Of a DNA stretch of 64,000 nt, positions 43,259 through 52,389 are shown piece after piece. A model generated the notes under the pieces. The model was not told the origin of the DNA. It saw nothing but the letters and a program-made list of their open reading frames with translations, and did not search any database. The number at the start of each line of letters is the position of its first letter. Positions within the stretch are counted from its first letter, which is position 1. Position numbers and translations under genes: made by a program. Origin of the DNA: Desulfotruncus arcticus DSM 17038 (GTDB taxonomy: Bacteria > Bacillota > Desulfotomaculia > Desulfotomaculales > Desulfallaceae). The stretch lies in contig NZ_FOOX01000002.1 of the NCBI RefSeq assembly GCF_900113335.1, forward strand, positions 397,635 through 461,634, written 5' to 3'.

Positions 43259-46200
43259 GATTAGATTTACCAATGTAATCTATGAAGGCGGGGCCAAAAG
43301 ATATAACGATGATATTTTTCAGTTCGACGGGTACAATGGCATCATCCTGCTGGAAAATGGCGGCGGTAAAACAGTTTTTATTCAGGCGGCCATACAGGCG
43401 GTATTGCCGCATCAGGATCTGGCGGAACGCAAGATTAAAGACACCTTGCTGCTGCAGGGCTCCAGTGCCCATGTGGCCATTGAGTGGATCATCAATGAGC
43501 ATCCCCGGCGTTATGCCGTAACTGCAGTGACGCTGTTTATAAGAAACGATAACCTGGATTCCTACCGCTATGTTTACGAATACGAGGCCGGCGGCTCCGG
43601 TGCAATCGAGGATCTCCCCTTTGTCCGGGAAGGGAAAACCGGCGAAAAGCGTCCGGCTGCTGCCGGGGAGATGCAGGATTATTATTATGAAATGACCAGG
43701 AAATCCATGCTGGCCCAAACGTTTCCAACGATTTCGGCCTATCATCAATATATAGAAAACAGTTTTAAAATTATCCCTTCGCAGTGGAAAAAAATTGTGG
43801 ATATCAATGGGGCGGAAGGGGAAGTGGAAGGCTTCTTTGAAGGCTGCAAAACCACTACCCAGCTGGTTGACCAGCTGTTGATTCCTACCGTCGAAGAAGC
43901 GTTGGCCGGTAATGGCGCCAAGGATTTTGTAGAGCTTTTCGATAAACAGCGCTCTCATTTTAAGGAACACAAACGGCTGCAAAAACAGCTTGAGGAAAAT
44001 AAAAGCATTGAGGAAAGAGTTAACTTTTTTGTGGAACATTATCAAAACCTGCACCGGGAGCAGCAGAAATGGCTGCGGGACAAGCAGAGAGCGAAAGCGT
44101 TTTTTGAGCTGACCACGGCGGAAAAAGGAGCAAACGAAAGGCAGCAGCAGGAGTTAACAGGTAAATATGAGCAATTAAAGGCGGCTAAAGAGACCTTAAA
44201 GCGCAAAAGAAAATCCTTTGAAATTAGAAAACTGGAACAAGAACAGGAGCAACTAAAAGCCGCGTATCTGGACGCCCGGGAGCAATACCTGGAATATCAA
44301 AATCAGCTGAAAAATATCGAATTGCGCTATCAATCTCTGGAAATAGCGCAGATAAGGAAAAAAATCAGAGAATACGGGGAGTACAAGACAGAACTTGAAA
44401 AGCAGCTGCAGCAGTTGGAACAAAGCCCGGCGGCAGCTGAATTGGAACAGGAACTGATCCAGGTAATGCGGGAGTTGAAGGGGTATTTTGTAACTGAAGA
44501 ACAAAAAATTGCAGCTGTGTTAAACGCCCGGCAGGAACAATTAGCCCGCTATGAAGAGAATAAGGACAAATTAGAATCGGAGCTGAAACAGCTTGGTGAA
44601 AAAGAAATTGAAATCGCCGGTAAACTAGCTTCTTATACCGAAAAAATCAATTCCGCTGCCGGACGTATGGATAAATTAAGAATTAAAATTTTAATCAACC
44701 CTGACCAGGAACAGGTGGAGGCTGTTTTACCGCAGTTAAAAAAAGAGGCGGAAGAGCTTGAAAAAAACCAATGGGATTTTCATAAAAAGCTAAACGAACT
44801 GGCTCAAGACAAGAGTAATTTAGATCAACTGATTAGACAAAAACGTGAGGATGCAGGCCAGTTAACAGCAAAAGCAACCAAAGTTTCCAGTGCTCTTCAA
44901 AATATTAAAGCCGCCGAAGAACACTTGAAAGAACAACTTATGCAGCGAAACCCTGAGTTTGCGCGCTATAATTCTCTTTATACGGATGAAGCGTCAATAA
45001 ATGCCCAGGTGGAAGAAAAAGTAGAATACTTATACAAAGAAAAGCAGACTTTATTGAATAAGGAACGACTGGCTTACCGTTTTATTGACGACTATCAAGA
45101 CAGTGAAACTTTTACCGCCGATCCGTTATTGGAGAAACTGGTGCACGGCTGGCAGTCGCAATTTCCTTATTTGGAACTGGGTTCTTCATTTATTGAGCGG
45201 GCTTATGCGGCCCGGCCGGATATTGCTGCAGATACATTTTTGCTATGGCCCATGGCTTTAATTACCTCTGAAGACGATACGGAAAAGTTAATTAAAAAGC
45301 TGGCATTGCAGCGGAAAAGGTTTACCCACCCGGTGCTTGTTTTGTCATCCAGGCAGGCGCGGTCATTTTTAGACGGTTTGGAGACAGACTTAACCTTTGT
45401 TGAGCCGCAGGACTGGCAGTTAAACATATACAAGGATAAATTCTCAGCCTGGAAAGAAAGGCTAACCGGTGAAGCGGAAGAAATCAGACAGCAGCGGGAA
45501 CAGTGCGATGAAACGTATAATAGCTGGACGGTACTGTTGGCTAACACCCGTGATTTTTACAACCGGTACCCTTACGCCCAATTTGCAGGGCTGAAGCAGA
45601 GCCAAGTAGCTTTAGCCGAGCAGCAGGAAAAGGTTAAACAGGAATTGCAGCAAGCGGAAAGCAGGCTGAAGAAAGCTGATGAAGAGAAGGATTTATATCA
45701 AAAACGCCTGCAAGAAGCAGAGAGAAACAAAAATGATGTTGAGCGCAGGATTGCTGACGCCGGGGAGTACCTGGAGCAAAAAGCCGTCATGGAAAACGCC
45801 CGAAAAGAAAAATATGAGTGGCTGCAAGAGCAGGAACACAACCAAACAGCCAAAGAAAAATCAAACAATAATTACCGGCTGCTAACCAACGCAATGGAAG
45901 AATTTAAATTGGGCACCGGGGAGATCAAAAACGAACTAAAGTCTTTAAAAAGTGATGAGGATTATAAACGTGTTCAGAATGCCCAACATTTGACACCCAT
46001 TTTTTCACAAGTGCTATTAACTACCTTGAAAGAGCGTAAAAAAAATACTGAAGCTCTACTGCGTAAAGAACAAAATAACCGGCAAAACATTCTTGATCAC
46101 ATTGAAAAATGCAACCGGGATTTAAGTGATCAGAAGCATCAGTTGGAACTAAAACAAACCAGTGCCGATGAAGGCGTTGATTGGGATATGGAGTTTCCGG

Positions 46201-47690
46201 CTAACGGCAATGAAGAACTTTTAAATCTGGCCGGACGGAAAAAAGACCACGAAAAAAAATTTAAGCCCGTACGGGCCAATTATGAAAAACTGGAAAAAGA
46301 ATTAAATATTAAAGAAAGCGAATTGAAAATTCGTCAAACGGATTTCAATAGAGATTTTTCACCCCACCCCGTAGATTTGTTTCATGAACCCTTAAACATG
46401 GTGCCGGAAAAGTTGCGGGAAGAAGAAAAAGAGCTGCAGGAGCAGCAGCAAGAACTTGACGGTGAACAAGCCAAATTGCAAAAAGAACATAGCAAATTGG
46501 TGGATGCCTATAACCAGCTTAACGGCAAAAACGAGCGCTTCGGTTTCTTGTCCGAGGATATAGAGGCAGCAATTTTAGAAGGAAAGATTATTGCCAATTA
46601 TGCCTATCAGCGCAAGCAAATGCTGGAGAACCTCTTTAAGCAGCTGGACGAAGGGGAACAGAATGTTTCCAGGCTGCAGGATCAGATTAATGACCGGCGC
46701 CAGAGGCTGGTTGATTACTGCAATCAAGAAGTAAGAGATATACGCATGCGTGAGGATGTTAAAGCTGGTTTACGAAACAGAAAAACTTATGCCGAAGTAA
46801 TTGAGTGGCATGGCAGAATGCAAAAACGAATCCAAAGTATTATTACCATTATTGAAAAAGATTTAAGAAATCATAATATTGAGATGGAACAGTTCATAGC
46901 CTATCTGCACGGTCATTTAAACAGAATCAAAGAAGAATTGGAGCAGATACCCAAAAAGACCAAAGTTAAAGTAGATGATAAATGGAAAGAAATATATCTC
47001 TTTAGCGTTCCCGGCTGGCATGAAGAAGAAGGCAAGGAGGAGCTGAGAAGGCAGATCTACTGGATGCTGGGGGAACTTGAAGACGGCAGGTTTAAAGATG
47101 AATCCGGCCAGGAAGATGAAGCTAAAGTGAGAAAGGCCATTGAAAAATGGATTCAATCAAAGCAACTGTTGAGAGCGGTTATGAAAAATGAAACAATTAA
47201 AATAAAATGTCGAAAAGTGAGTAATGATGGAAAAGTCAGCGGGGGTATATACTCGTGGGAAGAATCAAACCGCTGGAGCGGGGGAGAAAAATGGAGTAAA
47301 AATATGACCCTGTTTTTGGGTATTTTAAATTATTTGGCAGAAAAACGGCAATATGTTAACCAAAACGTCAAACGCTACAGCAGTGTTATTGTGGACAACC
47401 CGTTTGGCAAGGCCTCAAGCGACCATGTGTTGGAGCCGGTTTTTTTTGTTGCCGAACAGCTTGGCTTTCAAATCATAGCGCTTACCGCACACACTGACGG
47501 TAATTTTATTCGCAAGTACTTTCCTGTGGTCTACAGCTGCCGACTGCGCCAGGCCCAGGGCAGTGACAAACTGATTATGACCAAAGAGAAAGAGTTAAAA
47601 AAGGCTTATTTTAAAGACCACGACCCGGAGGCGCTGGAAAGACTGGGCGAATATAAACAGTTAACTTTATTTGACTTAGATAGCTATTAA
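43242..47690 (+). CDS. jetC: Wadjet type III SMC-like ATPase JetC
   Basis: 1482 residues from TTG 43242 behind AGGGGAAG. The head has a P-loop-like LENGGGKT at residues 37-44, in which Leu replaces the first Gly of Walker A. Long coiled coils (about 250-1300, with runs such as EQEQEQLKAAYLDAREQYLE) form the arms. The signature is WSGGEKWSK (about 1345), and Walker B reads SVIVDNPFGKASSDH with Asp1385 followed by Asn where most SMC/ABC ATPases have the catalytic Glu. An HTD sequence (LTAHTDGNFIRKYF) after it could be the switch His. As motor of the type III system it should extrude DNA for JetD cleavage. Confidence 0.88.
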   Translation: MPAISKIRFTNVIYEGGAKRYNDDIFQFDGYNGIILLENGGGKTVFIQAAIQAVLPHQDLAERKIKDTLLLQGSSAHVAIEWIINEHPRRYAVTAVTLFIRNDNLDSYRYVYEYEAGGSGAIEDLPFVREGKTGEKRPAAAGEMQDYYYEMTRKSMLAQTFPTISAYHQYIENSFKIIPSQWKKIVDINGAEGEVEGFFEGCKTTTQLVDQLLIPTVEEALAGNGAKDFVELFDKQRSHFKEHKRLQKQLEENKSIEERVNFFVEHYQNLHREQQKWLRDKQRAKAFFELTTAEKGANERQQQELTGKYEQLKAAKETLKRKRKSFEIRKLEQEQEQLKAAYLDAREQYLEYQNQLKNIELRYQSLEIAQIRKKIREYGEYKTELEKQLQQLEQSPAAAELEQELIQVMRELKGYFVTEEQKIAAVLNARQEQLARYEENKDKLESELKQLGEKEIEIAGKLASYTEKINSAAGRMDKLRIKILINPDQEQVEAVLPQLKKEAEELEKNQWDFHKKLNELAQDKSNLDQLIRQKREDAGQLTAKATKVSSALQNIKAAEEHLKEQLMQRNPEFARYNSLYTDEASINAQVEEKVEYLYKEKQTLLNKERLAYRFIDDYQDSETFTADPLLEKLVHGWQSQFPYLELGSSFIERAYAARPDIAADTFLLWPMALITSEDDTEKLIKKLALQRKRFTHPVLVLSSRQARSFLDGLETDLTFVEPQDWQLNIYKDKFSAWKERLTGEAEEIRQQREQCDETYNSWTVLLANTRDFYNRYPYAQFAGLKQSQVALAEQQEKVKQELQQAESRLKKADEEKDLYQKRLQEAERNKNDVERRIADAGEYLEQKAVMENARKEKYEWLQEQEHNQTAKEKSNNNYRLLTNAMEEFKLGTGEIKNELKSLKSDEDYKRVQNAQHLTPIFSQVLLTTLKERKKNTEALLRKEQNNRQNILDHIEKCNRDLSDQKHQLELKQTSADEGVDWDMEFPANGNEELLNLAGRKKDHEKKFKPVRANYEKLEKELNIKESELKIRQTDFNRDFSPHPVDLFHEPLNMVPEKLREEEKELQEQQQELDGEQAKLQKEHSKLVDAYNQLNGKNERFGFLSEDIEAAILEGKIIANYAYQRKQMLENLFKQLDEGEQNVSRLQDQINDRRQRLVDYCNQEVRDIRMREDVKAGLRNRKTYAEVIEWHGRMQKRIQSIITIIEKDLRNHNIEMEQFIAYLHGHLNRIKEELEQIPKKTKVKVDDKWKEIYLFSVPGWHEEEGKEELRRQIYWMLGELEDGRFKDESGQEDEAKVRKAIEKWIQSKQLLRAVMKNETIKIKCRKVSNDGKVSGGIYSWEESNRWSGGEKWSKNMTLFLGILNYLAEKRQYVNQNVKRYSSVIVDNPFGKASSDHVLEPVFFVAEQLGFQIIALTAHTDGNFIRKYFPVVYSCRLRQAQGSDKLIMTKEKELKKAYFKDHDPEALERLGEYKQLTLFDLDSY

Positions 47691-47697
47691 TAAACTT

Positions 47698-47747
47698 AAA
47701 AGATCCGCCGGTTGAGGTTTCCATATTCAACCGGCGGATCTTTTTTT
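47698..47747 (+). terminator. Strong terminator after the type III Wadjet operon
   Basis: AGATCCGCCGGTTGA (47701-47715) pairs perfectly with TCAACCGGCGGATCT (47727-47741), extended by A/T pairs and followed by seven Ts, 8 bases after the jetC stop. Confidence 0.93.
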
Positions 47748-47776
47748 AAAATTTTTAATTAGTCTGATAGTTAGTA

Positions 47777-47828
47777 TTGACAAAGAAATGATAAGTGATA
47801 GTATAAAAGTAGACATGTATATACGTGT
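47777..47828 (+). promoter_or_regulatory. Promoter and GTATATAC operator of the methyltransferase locus
   Basis: TTGACA (47777-47782) with TAGTAT or TATAAA 16 to 19 bases on is a likely promoter. Immediately downstream ACATGTATATACGTGT (47813-47828) is a nearly perfect palindrome around GTATATAC. Its position at the start of transcription fits a repressor site. Two more GTATATAC copies lie at 48751 and 54548. Confidence 0.6.
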
Positions 47829-47871
47829 AAAGACATATGTGCGCAGCAGCTGATAAGGGGGAAGTTATAAA

Positions 47872-48684
47872 TTGATCATTATCGGGGAAAAAATCAATGG
47901 AACCATCCCAGGCGTAAAAAAAGCCATCGAAGCAAAGGACGAAGAGTTTATCCGAAATCTGGCCGTCAAGCAAGCCGAAGCGGGAGCCGATTACATTGAC
48001 GTGTGCGCCGGCACTGCGCCGGAGGTTGAAGTTGATACTCTGAAATGGCTGATGGACATTGTTCAGGGTGCCGTTGACACGCCGTTATGTATTGACAGCC
48101 CCAACCCCAGAATAATTGAACAGGTTTTTAAGTACGCTCAAAAGCCCGGGATTATCAATTCGGTGTCTGAAGAAGGTGATAAATGTGAAGTCATTTACCC
48201 CATGATTAAGGGTACGGAATGGCAGGTTATTGCTTTAACCTGTGATAGTAAAGGCATTCCGTCTGATGTTCAAACCAGGGTTGATATCACCAAAATCATG
48301 GTGGAAAAAGCCCGGAAGCACGATATAACTCCCGACAGGATCCACATTGATCCGCTGGTGATGGCGTTATCAGCGGACAACCAGTCTCTGTTAAACTTCG
48401 TTGATACATTAAAAACCGTCAAGACTATCTATCCCACCATCAAAGTAACCTCAGGATTAAGCAACATTTCTTTTGGCATGCCTTTAAGAAAAATAGTAAA
48501 CCAGCACTTTTTGACCATTGCAGTTTATGCGGGAATGGATTCAGCGATCATGGACCCCTGTAACAGGGATATGTTGACCACCCTGCTGGCAACTGAAGCA
48601 TTGCTTGGGTGCGACCGGTATTGCCGTAATTTCTCCAACGCCTACCGAAAAAATAAAATCGGCCCGGACAGAAGTAATGAGTAA
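47872..48684 (+). CDS. Methyltetrahydrofolate:corrinoid methyltransferase (pterin-binding, MtvA/AcsE-like)
   Basis: 270 residues from TTG 47872 behind GGGGGAAG. It starts IIIGEKINGTIPGVKKAI, and has AGADYIDVCAGTAPEVE and PLCIDSPNPRIIEQV, all parts of the DHPS-like TIM barrel that binds tetrahydrofolate in AcsE, MetH and the O-demethylase enzyme MTII. It moves a methyl group between a Co(I)/methyl-Co(III) corrinoid protein and tetrahydrofolate in the cytoplasm. With the corrinoid proteins and UroD-type methyltransferases next to it, it should complete methyl transfer from an external donor to folate. It has its own promoter and operator, and a 270-base gap separates it from the first corrinoid protein. 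Confidence 0.9.
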   Translation: MIIIGEKINGTIPGVKKAIEAKDEEFIRNLAVKQAEAGADYIDVCAGTAPEVEVDTLKWLMDIVQGAVDTPLCIDSPNPRIIEQVFKYAQKPGIINSVSEEGDKCEVIYPMIKGTEWQVIALTCDSKGIPSDVQTRVDITKIMVEKARKHDITPDRIHIDPLVMALSADNQSLLNFVDTLKTVKTIYPTIKVTSGLSNISFGMPLRKIVNQHFLTIAVYAGMDSAIMDPCNRDMLTTLLATEALLGCDRYCRNFSNAYRKNKIGPDRSNE

Positions 48685-48748
48685 TAAGGATAGGATAACT
48701 AGTTAACCAATTAAAGATAGATTTAAAGAGTAATTTTTTTACTGTGCC

Positions 48749-48771
48749 CTGTATATACAGGTATGTATCAC
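48749..48771 (+). promoter_or_regulatory. GTATATAC operator ahead of the first corrinoid protein gene
   Basis: CTGTATATACAG (48749-48760) is a perfect 12-bp palindrome, followed at once by a second half-site GTATGTATCAC. It is in the gap between the pterin methyltransferase and the first corrinoid gene and probably controls a promoter there, which I could not place. Confidence 0.6.
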
Positions 48772-48952
48772 ATGCCGCATTAAGTTAACAGAATAGTTTA
48801 GTATCTCTATTTTCTGATAAAACAAAAACTGTTATTTACCGCTGCGCGCACAAAATATTTATGCAGGGGGGAGTGAACAGCAAAAGTTAATAGAGACCGG
48901 CATCTGGAGATAATTTATCCAACCACCAGACATTTAAAAGGAGGACTTATCA

Positions 48953-49591
48953 ATGTTAGATATGCAAGCGTTAACTAAGGCAGTAGGAGATCTCGACGAA
49001 CCGAAAGTATTGGGCATGTTAAAAGACTTTGTGGCTGCCAACCCCGGCAGCGAAGAAACCACAGAGGTGGTCAACGCCTGCCAGCAAGGGATGGCCATAG
49101 TTGGCGACCTGTTTGATCAAAAAGAATACTTCGTCGGGGATTTAATATTTGCCGGTGAATTGCTGACTTCTGCAATTGATATTTTAAAACCCGTCATGGG
49201 TCAGGAAAGCGCCACCAAAGTTGGGAAGATCGTTCTTGCCACGGTAGAGGGAGATTTGCACGATATCGGAAAAAATATTTTCAAAAGTATGTCGGAAGCG
49301 GCCGGCTTTGAAGTTTATGACCTGGGCATTGATACATCGGCCAGCGCTTTTGTGGAAAAAGTAAAAGAAGTTAAGCCGGATATTTTAGGTATGAGCGGCG
49401 TGCTTACCCTGGCTCTGGATTCCATGAGAAACACTGTTGATGCGCTTAAAGAAGCTGGATTGCGTGACAGTGTCAAAGTGATCATCGGCGGGAACCCCGT
49501 TACCGAACAGGCGTGTCAGATGATTGGCGCGGATGCTTTTACAACTAACGCTGCTGAAGGCGTTAAATTATGTCAAGGGTGGGTGAAATAA
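48953..49591 (+). CDS. Corrinoid (B12-binding) methyl-carrier protein, copy 1
   Basis: 212 residues behind AAAGGAGG. An N-terminal helical cap domain (EETTEVVNACQQGMAIVGDL, FDQKEYFVGDLIFAGELL) precedes the B12 Rossmann domain with DLHDIGKN (His as lower cobalt ligand), GMSGVLTLALDSM and VIIGGNPVT. It carries the methyl group between the UroD-type methyltransferase encoded next and the pterin-type enzyme. Copy 2 at 52390 differs at only three residues, and the two DNA segments match over 655 bases including the ribosome binding site, with scattered silent changes. Followed by the methyltransferase after one base. Confidence 0.94.
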   Translation: MLDMQALTKAVGDLDEPKVLGMLKDFVAANPGSEETTEVVNACQQGMAIVGDLFDQKEYFVGDLIFAGELLTSAIDILKPVMGQESATKVGKIVLATVEGDLHDIGKNIFKSMSEAAGFEVYDLGIDTSASAFVEKVKEVKPDILGMSGVLTLALDSMRNTVDALKEAGLRDSVKVIIGGNPVTEQACQMIGADAFTTNAAEGVKLCQGWVK

Positions 49592-49592
49592 T

Positions 49593-50747
49593 ATGACGGA
49601 CGTTGTAGCATTGGCCAAGGAAAGGGAACAAATTTTTCGGGATCTGTTCAGTGGCAAAACTCCCAAAAGAGTGCCGGTAAGCAATCCGGCAACATTGGAA
49701 TTTGCCATTCAGTACTACGGCGAAGACCTGGCTGAAGCCCAATGGGATTTAGCCAAAGCCGAGCCGGCGTTAGATAAGTTTTGCAAAGAATTTCCTACCG
49801 ATACAACCCCTATTGGTAGTATAAGGCCTCCCGCTTTCTATCAATTATTAGGTTCTAAAGCTATTGTCATGGGTTCCGGCGGTTTCATGCAGCACCCGGA
49901 GGTCACGGGCATGTTCCCTGAAGAATACGATGACTTTATCGCAGCTCCCTATGACTTTATTATTGAAACAATTTTGCCCCGGTTATATACCGAACTTGAC
50001 ACTGAGCCCAATAAAAAAGCCATGGTTTTGGCCAAAGCAATGCGGGCCCATCTGGATGATTATACATTTGTGGGGCAGATGAGAGAAAGGGTTAATGCAA
50101 AATATGGGATGGTAGCCCCCGCGGTCGCTCTGACAGAGGCGCCTTTTGACTTTTTGGCCGACTTTATCAGGAGCTTTAAAGGGATTTCCAGCGATTTAAG
50201 AAGGTATCCCGATAAAATTTCGGCGGCTTGTGAAGCGGTGCTGCCATTGATGATCAAGAAGGGCAGGCTGCCTGATCCTGCTATGCTTGGGTACTCGTTC
50301 CTTCCGCTGCATATGGCTCCTTATATGCGTAATTCAGATTTTGAGAATTTCTACTGGCCAACATTTAAAAAGCTGGTGGAAGCATTGGCTGACGAAGGGT
50401 ACAATGTGCAGTTGTTTATAGAACACGATTGGATGAGGTTCCTTGATTTTCTGTACGAATTGCCTGAAAACACCATTATGAGGTTCGAATATGGAGATCC
50501 CAAGGTTGTTGCGGAAAAACTGGGTAAAAAACACATCATTTCCGGTTTTTACCCAATAACATTATTGCAGATTGGAACACAGGAACAGTGTATTGAAAAA
50601 GCCAAGGAGCTGTTAGATATTCTTGCACCAACCGGAAAATATTGGTTTCAAGGAGACAAGAGCATTGTTAGCGTAGATGAAACCGGTAATACCGGCAAAA
50701 ACCTCCGGGCTGTTTTGGAATATGTCATTGAGAACGGCACTTATTAA
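49593..50747 (+). CDS. UroD-family methyltransferase (MtvB/MtaA-like), copy 1
   Basis: 384 residues in the uroporphyrinogen-decarboxylase fold used by corrinoid methyltransferases. It resembles O-demethylase component enzymes: GKTPKRVPVSNPATLEFAIQ, the block PEEYDDFIAAPYDFIIE and FRYPDKI-like core, then PLHMAPYMRNSDFENFYWPT and ISGFYPITLL. It should take a methyl group from a small donor and load it on the corrinoid protein encoded just before. The His-x-Cys zinc motif of MtaA/MtbA is not seen; the equivalent region reads LFIEHDWMRF. Substrate not deducible; aryl methyl ethers are a fair guess. A 47-residue microprotein gene follows after 18 bases. Confidence 0.88.
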   Translation: MTDVVALAKEREQIFRDLFSGKTPKRVPVSNPATLEFAIQYYGEDLAEAQWDLAKAEPALDKFCKEFPTDTTPIGSIRPPAFYQLLGSKAIVMGSGGFMQHPEVTGMFPEEYDDFIAAPYDFIIETILPRLYTELDTEPNKKAMVLAKAMRAHLDDYTFVGQMRERVNAKYGMVAPAVALTEAPFDFLADFIRSFKGISSDLRRYPDKISAACEAVLPLMIKKGRLPDPAMLGYSFLPLHMAPYMRNSDFENFYWPTFKKLVEALADEGYNVQLFIEHDWMRFLDFLYELPENTIMRFEYGDPKVVAEKLGKKHIISGFYPITLLQIGTQEQCIEKAKELLDILAPTGKYWFQGDKSIVSVDETGNTGKNLRAVLEYVIENGTY

Positions 50748-50765
50748 TGAAGGGAGAGAAAAGTA

Positions 50766-50909
50766 ATGAAATCAAAATACTATACAACCTGGGAAGAATA
50801 CAAAGAAAATCACCCGGAATTGGAAGGAAAGCCCGAACAGGCAATCGCCCCAAAAATTCAGAAATATGAAGATATTATGTTTAATTTCATATTGAGTCTG
50901 TTATTGTAA
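50766..50909 (+). CDS. 47-residue methyltransferase-linked microprotein, copy 1
   Basis: ATG 50766 follows GAAGGGAGAG by 7 bases and lies 18 bases after the UroD-type methyltransferase stop. The product starts MKSKYYTTWEEYKENHPELE, continues to APKIQKYEDIMF and ends in a hydrophobic FILSLLL. A second, clearly homologous gene of the same length (54200) follows the second methyltransferase. Shared positions include YYxTWExY, HPE, APKxQxYEDxMFxF and a C-terminal LL. No known domain. Conservation beside two paralogous enzymes supports a real protein that may bind the methyltransferase or membrane. Confidence 0.75.
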   Translation: MKSKYYTTWEEYKENHPELEGKPEQAIAPKIQKYEDIMFNFILSLLL

Positions 50910-50978
50910 ACCGAGCCGGCGAAGAAATTTTTTGCATAAAAACCGTCGATCCAAGTTGATTTGGGAGGTGGGATGTTA

Positions 50979-52328
50979 ATGGAAAAGGCTTTAAAGAGGT
51001 CTGTCATTAATCTTTATGGATTACCTTCATTTGGATTTCAGTTGTTTGTAAATATGGAGGTAATGTATTTTGCAGCGTTTATGACTGATTTTGCCAAGCT
51101 GCCAATGGCCTTGGTGGGGACTGTATTGTTGATAACCAGCATATTTGATGTTCTATGGGTTCCCACTGCAGGCGTTATCCTGGAAAAGAGTAATATGAAA
51201 TGGGGTAAATACCGTTCGTGGCTGCTTGTAGGACCTCCTTTTGCAGCACTGTTTTTTATTTTGCAATTCGCTAAAATAGGTTCCCCGGTAACCAATGCCG
51301 TTTTAATTACAATTGGATTTGTGGTAAGTCATTTGATCTGGAACATTTATTACGCGGGACATATCGCTCTGAACTCCTCAATGACACCGGTAAGAGAAGA
51401 AAGAATTGCCATGTCATCAAACAGGGGGATGTTTAATGGATTAGGAGCCCTTGCTTTCTCGTTAATTGGTATGCCGATGATATTGGCCCTGGGAAAAGAC
51501 AACCCTCCCATGGGATACACGCTTACCGTTGTTATGACAGGTATCATTATGATTGCTTGTTATTATGTGCTATTTTTTATAACCAAGGACTATGCTTTTC
51601 ACGGAACTTCTACTCAAGAAGGTAAACCCGCGGAAAAAATGCCCGTCACTGAGATGCTTAAACAGATATGGGTTAATCCGCCGCTTATGGGATTGATGCT
51701 GGGTGAACTGGGAAGATATTTAGGAAGGTTTGTTATATTCGGGCTGGCGTTTTACTATTTTCAATATGTTGTAGATAACCTGGCGGCACTTACCATATTC
51801 TATACCGGACTTAATGTGGTAATTTTCGTTGGCGCTGCGCTTGCAAATCCCCTGGCCAAAAAATTTGGGGAAAGAAATATATATATATTGTCAATCTCGA
51901 TATTTATAGTTGGGCTGCTGACTGTATGGGCGTTCCCGATGAATTACATTTCCTTCATGGCAGTAATGTTCATAGCTTATTTAGGATATGCGATGCCCGA
52001 CGCATTGGGCGTTGCCATGTATTCGGCCACTGTTGATTATGGCGAATGGAAAACAGGAAAGAATGCCAGAGGTTTTATCATGTCATTAATCAATTTTCCA
52101 ATTAAGTCAGCCATACTTGTAAGAAGTGTTATCATCACCGCCGTGCTTGCGGGAGCAGGATATGTCGCCAATATGGAACCTACTGTGGAACTGACAAGGG
52201 GTATAATAAATGGAATTGCGCTGGTTCCTGCGGTTATTATGCTAATCGGGTTGTTATGTATTGTATTACTATATAAAATCACTCCTCAATCTCTTGCGCA
52301 AATGCAAAAAGAAATTGCGGCAAAATAA
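50979..52328 (+). CDS. GPH-family (glycoside-pentoside-hexuronide:cation) MFS symporter
   Basis: About 449 residues with 12 membrane helices. ATG 50979 follows GGGAGGTG; ATG 50973 is possible. The start FGFQLFVNMEVMYFAAFMTD, the loop KWGKYRSWLLVGPPFAALFF and DYGEWKTGKNARGFIMSLIN are signature blocks of the GPH family (MelB-like) that uses Na+ or H+ to import small molecules. Members of this group often sit with corrinoid methyltransferases. Here it lies between the two methyltransferase units, so it probably imports the methylated substrate or exports the demethylated product. Confidence 0.9.
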   Translation: MEKALKRSVINLYGLPSFGFQLFVNMEVMYFAAFMTDFAKLPMALVGTVLLITSIFDVLWVPTAGVILEKSNMKWGKYRSWLLVGPPFAALFFILQFAKIGSPVTNAVLITIGFVVSHLIWNIYYAGHIALNSSMTPVREERIAMSSNRGMFNGLGALAFSLIGMPMILALGKDNPPMGYTLTVVMTGIIMIACYYVLFFITKDYAFHGTSTQEGKPAEKMPVTEMLKQIWVNPPLMGLMLGELGRYLGRFVIFGLAFYYFQYVVDNLAALTIFYTGLNVVIFVGAALANPLAKKFGERNIYILSISIFIVGLLTVWAFPMNYISFMAVMFIAYLGYAMPDALGVAMYSATVDYGEWKTGKNARGFIMSLINFPIKSAILVRSVIITAVLAGAGYVANMEPTVELTRGIINGIALVPAVIMLIGLLCIVLLYKITPQSLAQMQKEIAAK

Positions 52329-52389
52329 TTCCGGTAAAAATGATGATGGTTTTCTTGCAAATTACTGAAAACTAAAGGAGGACTTATCA

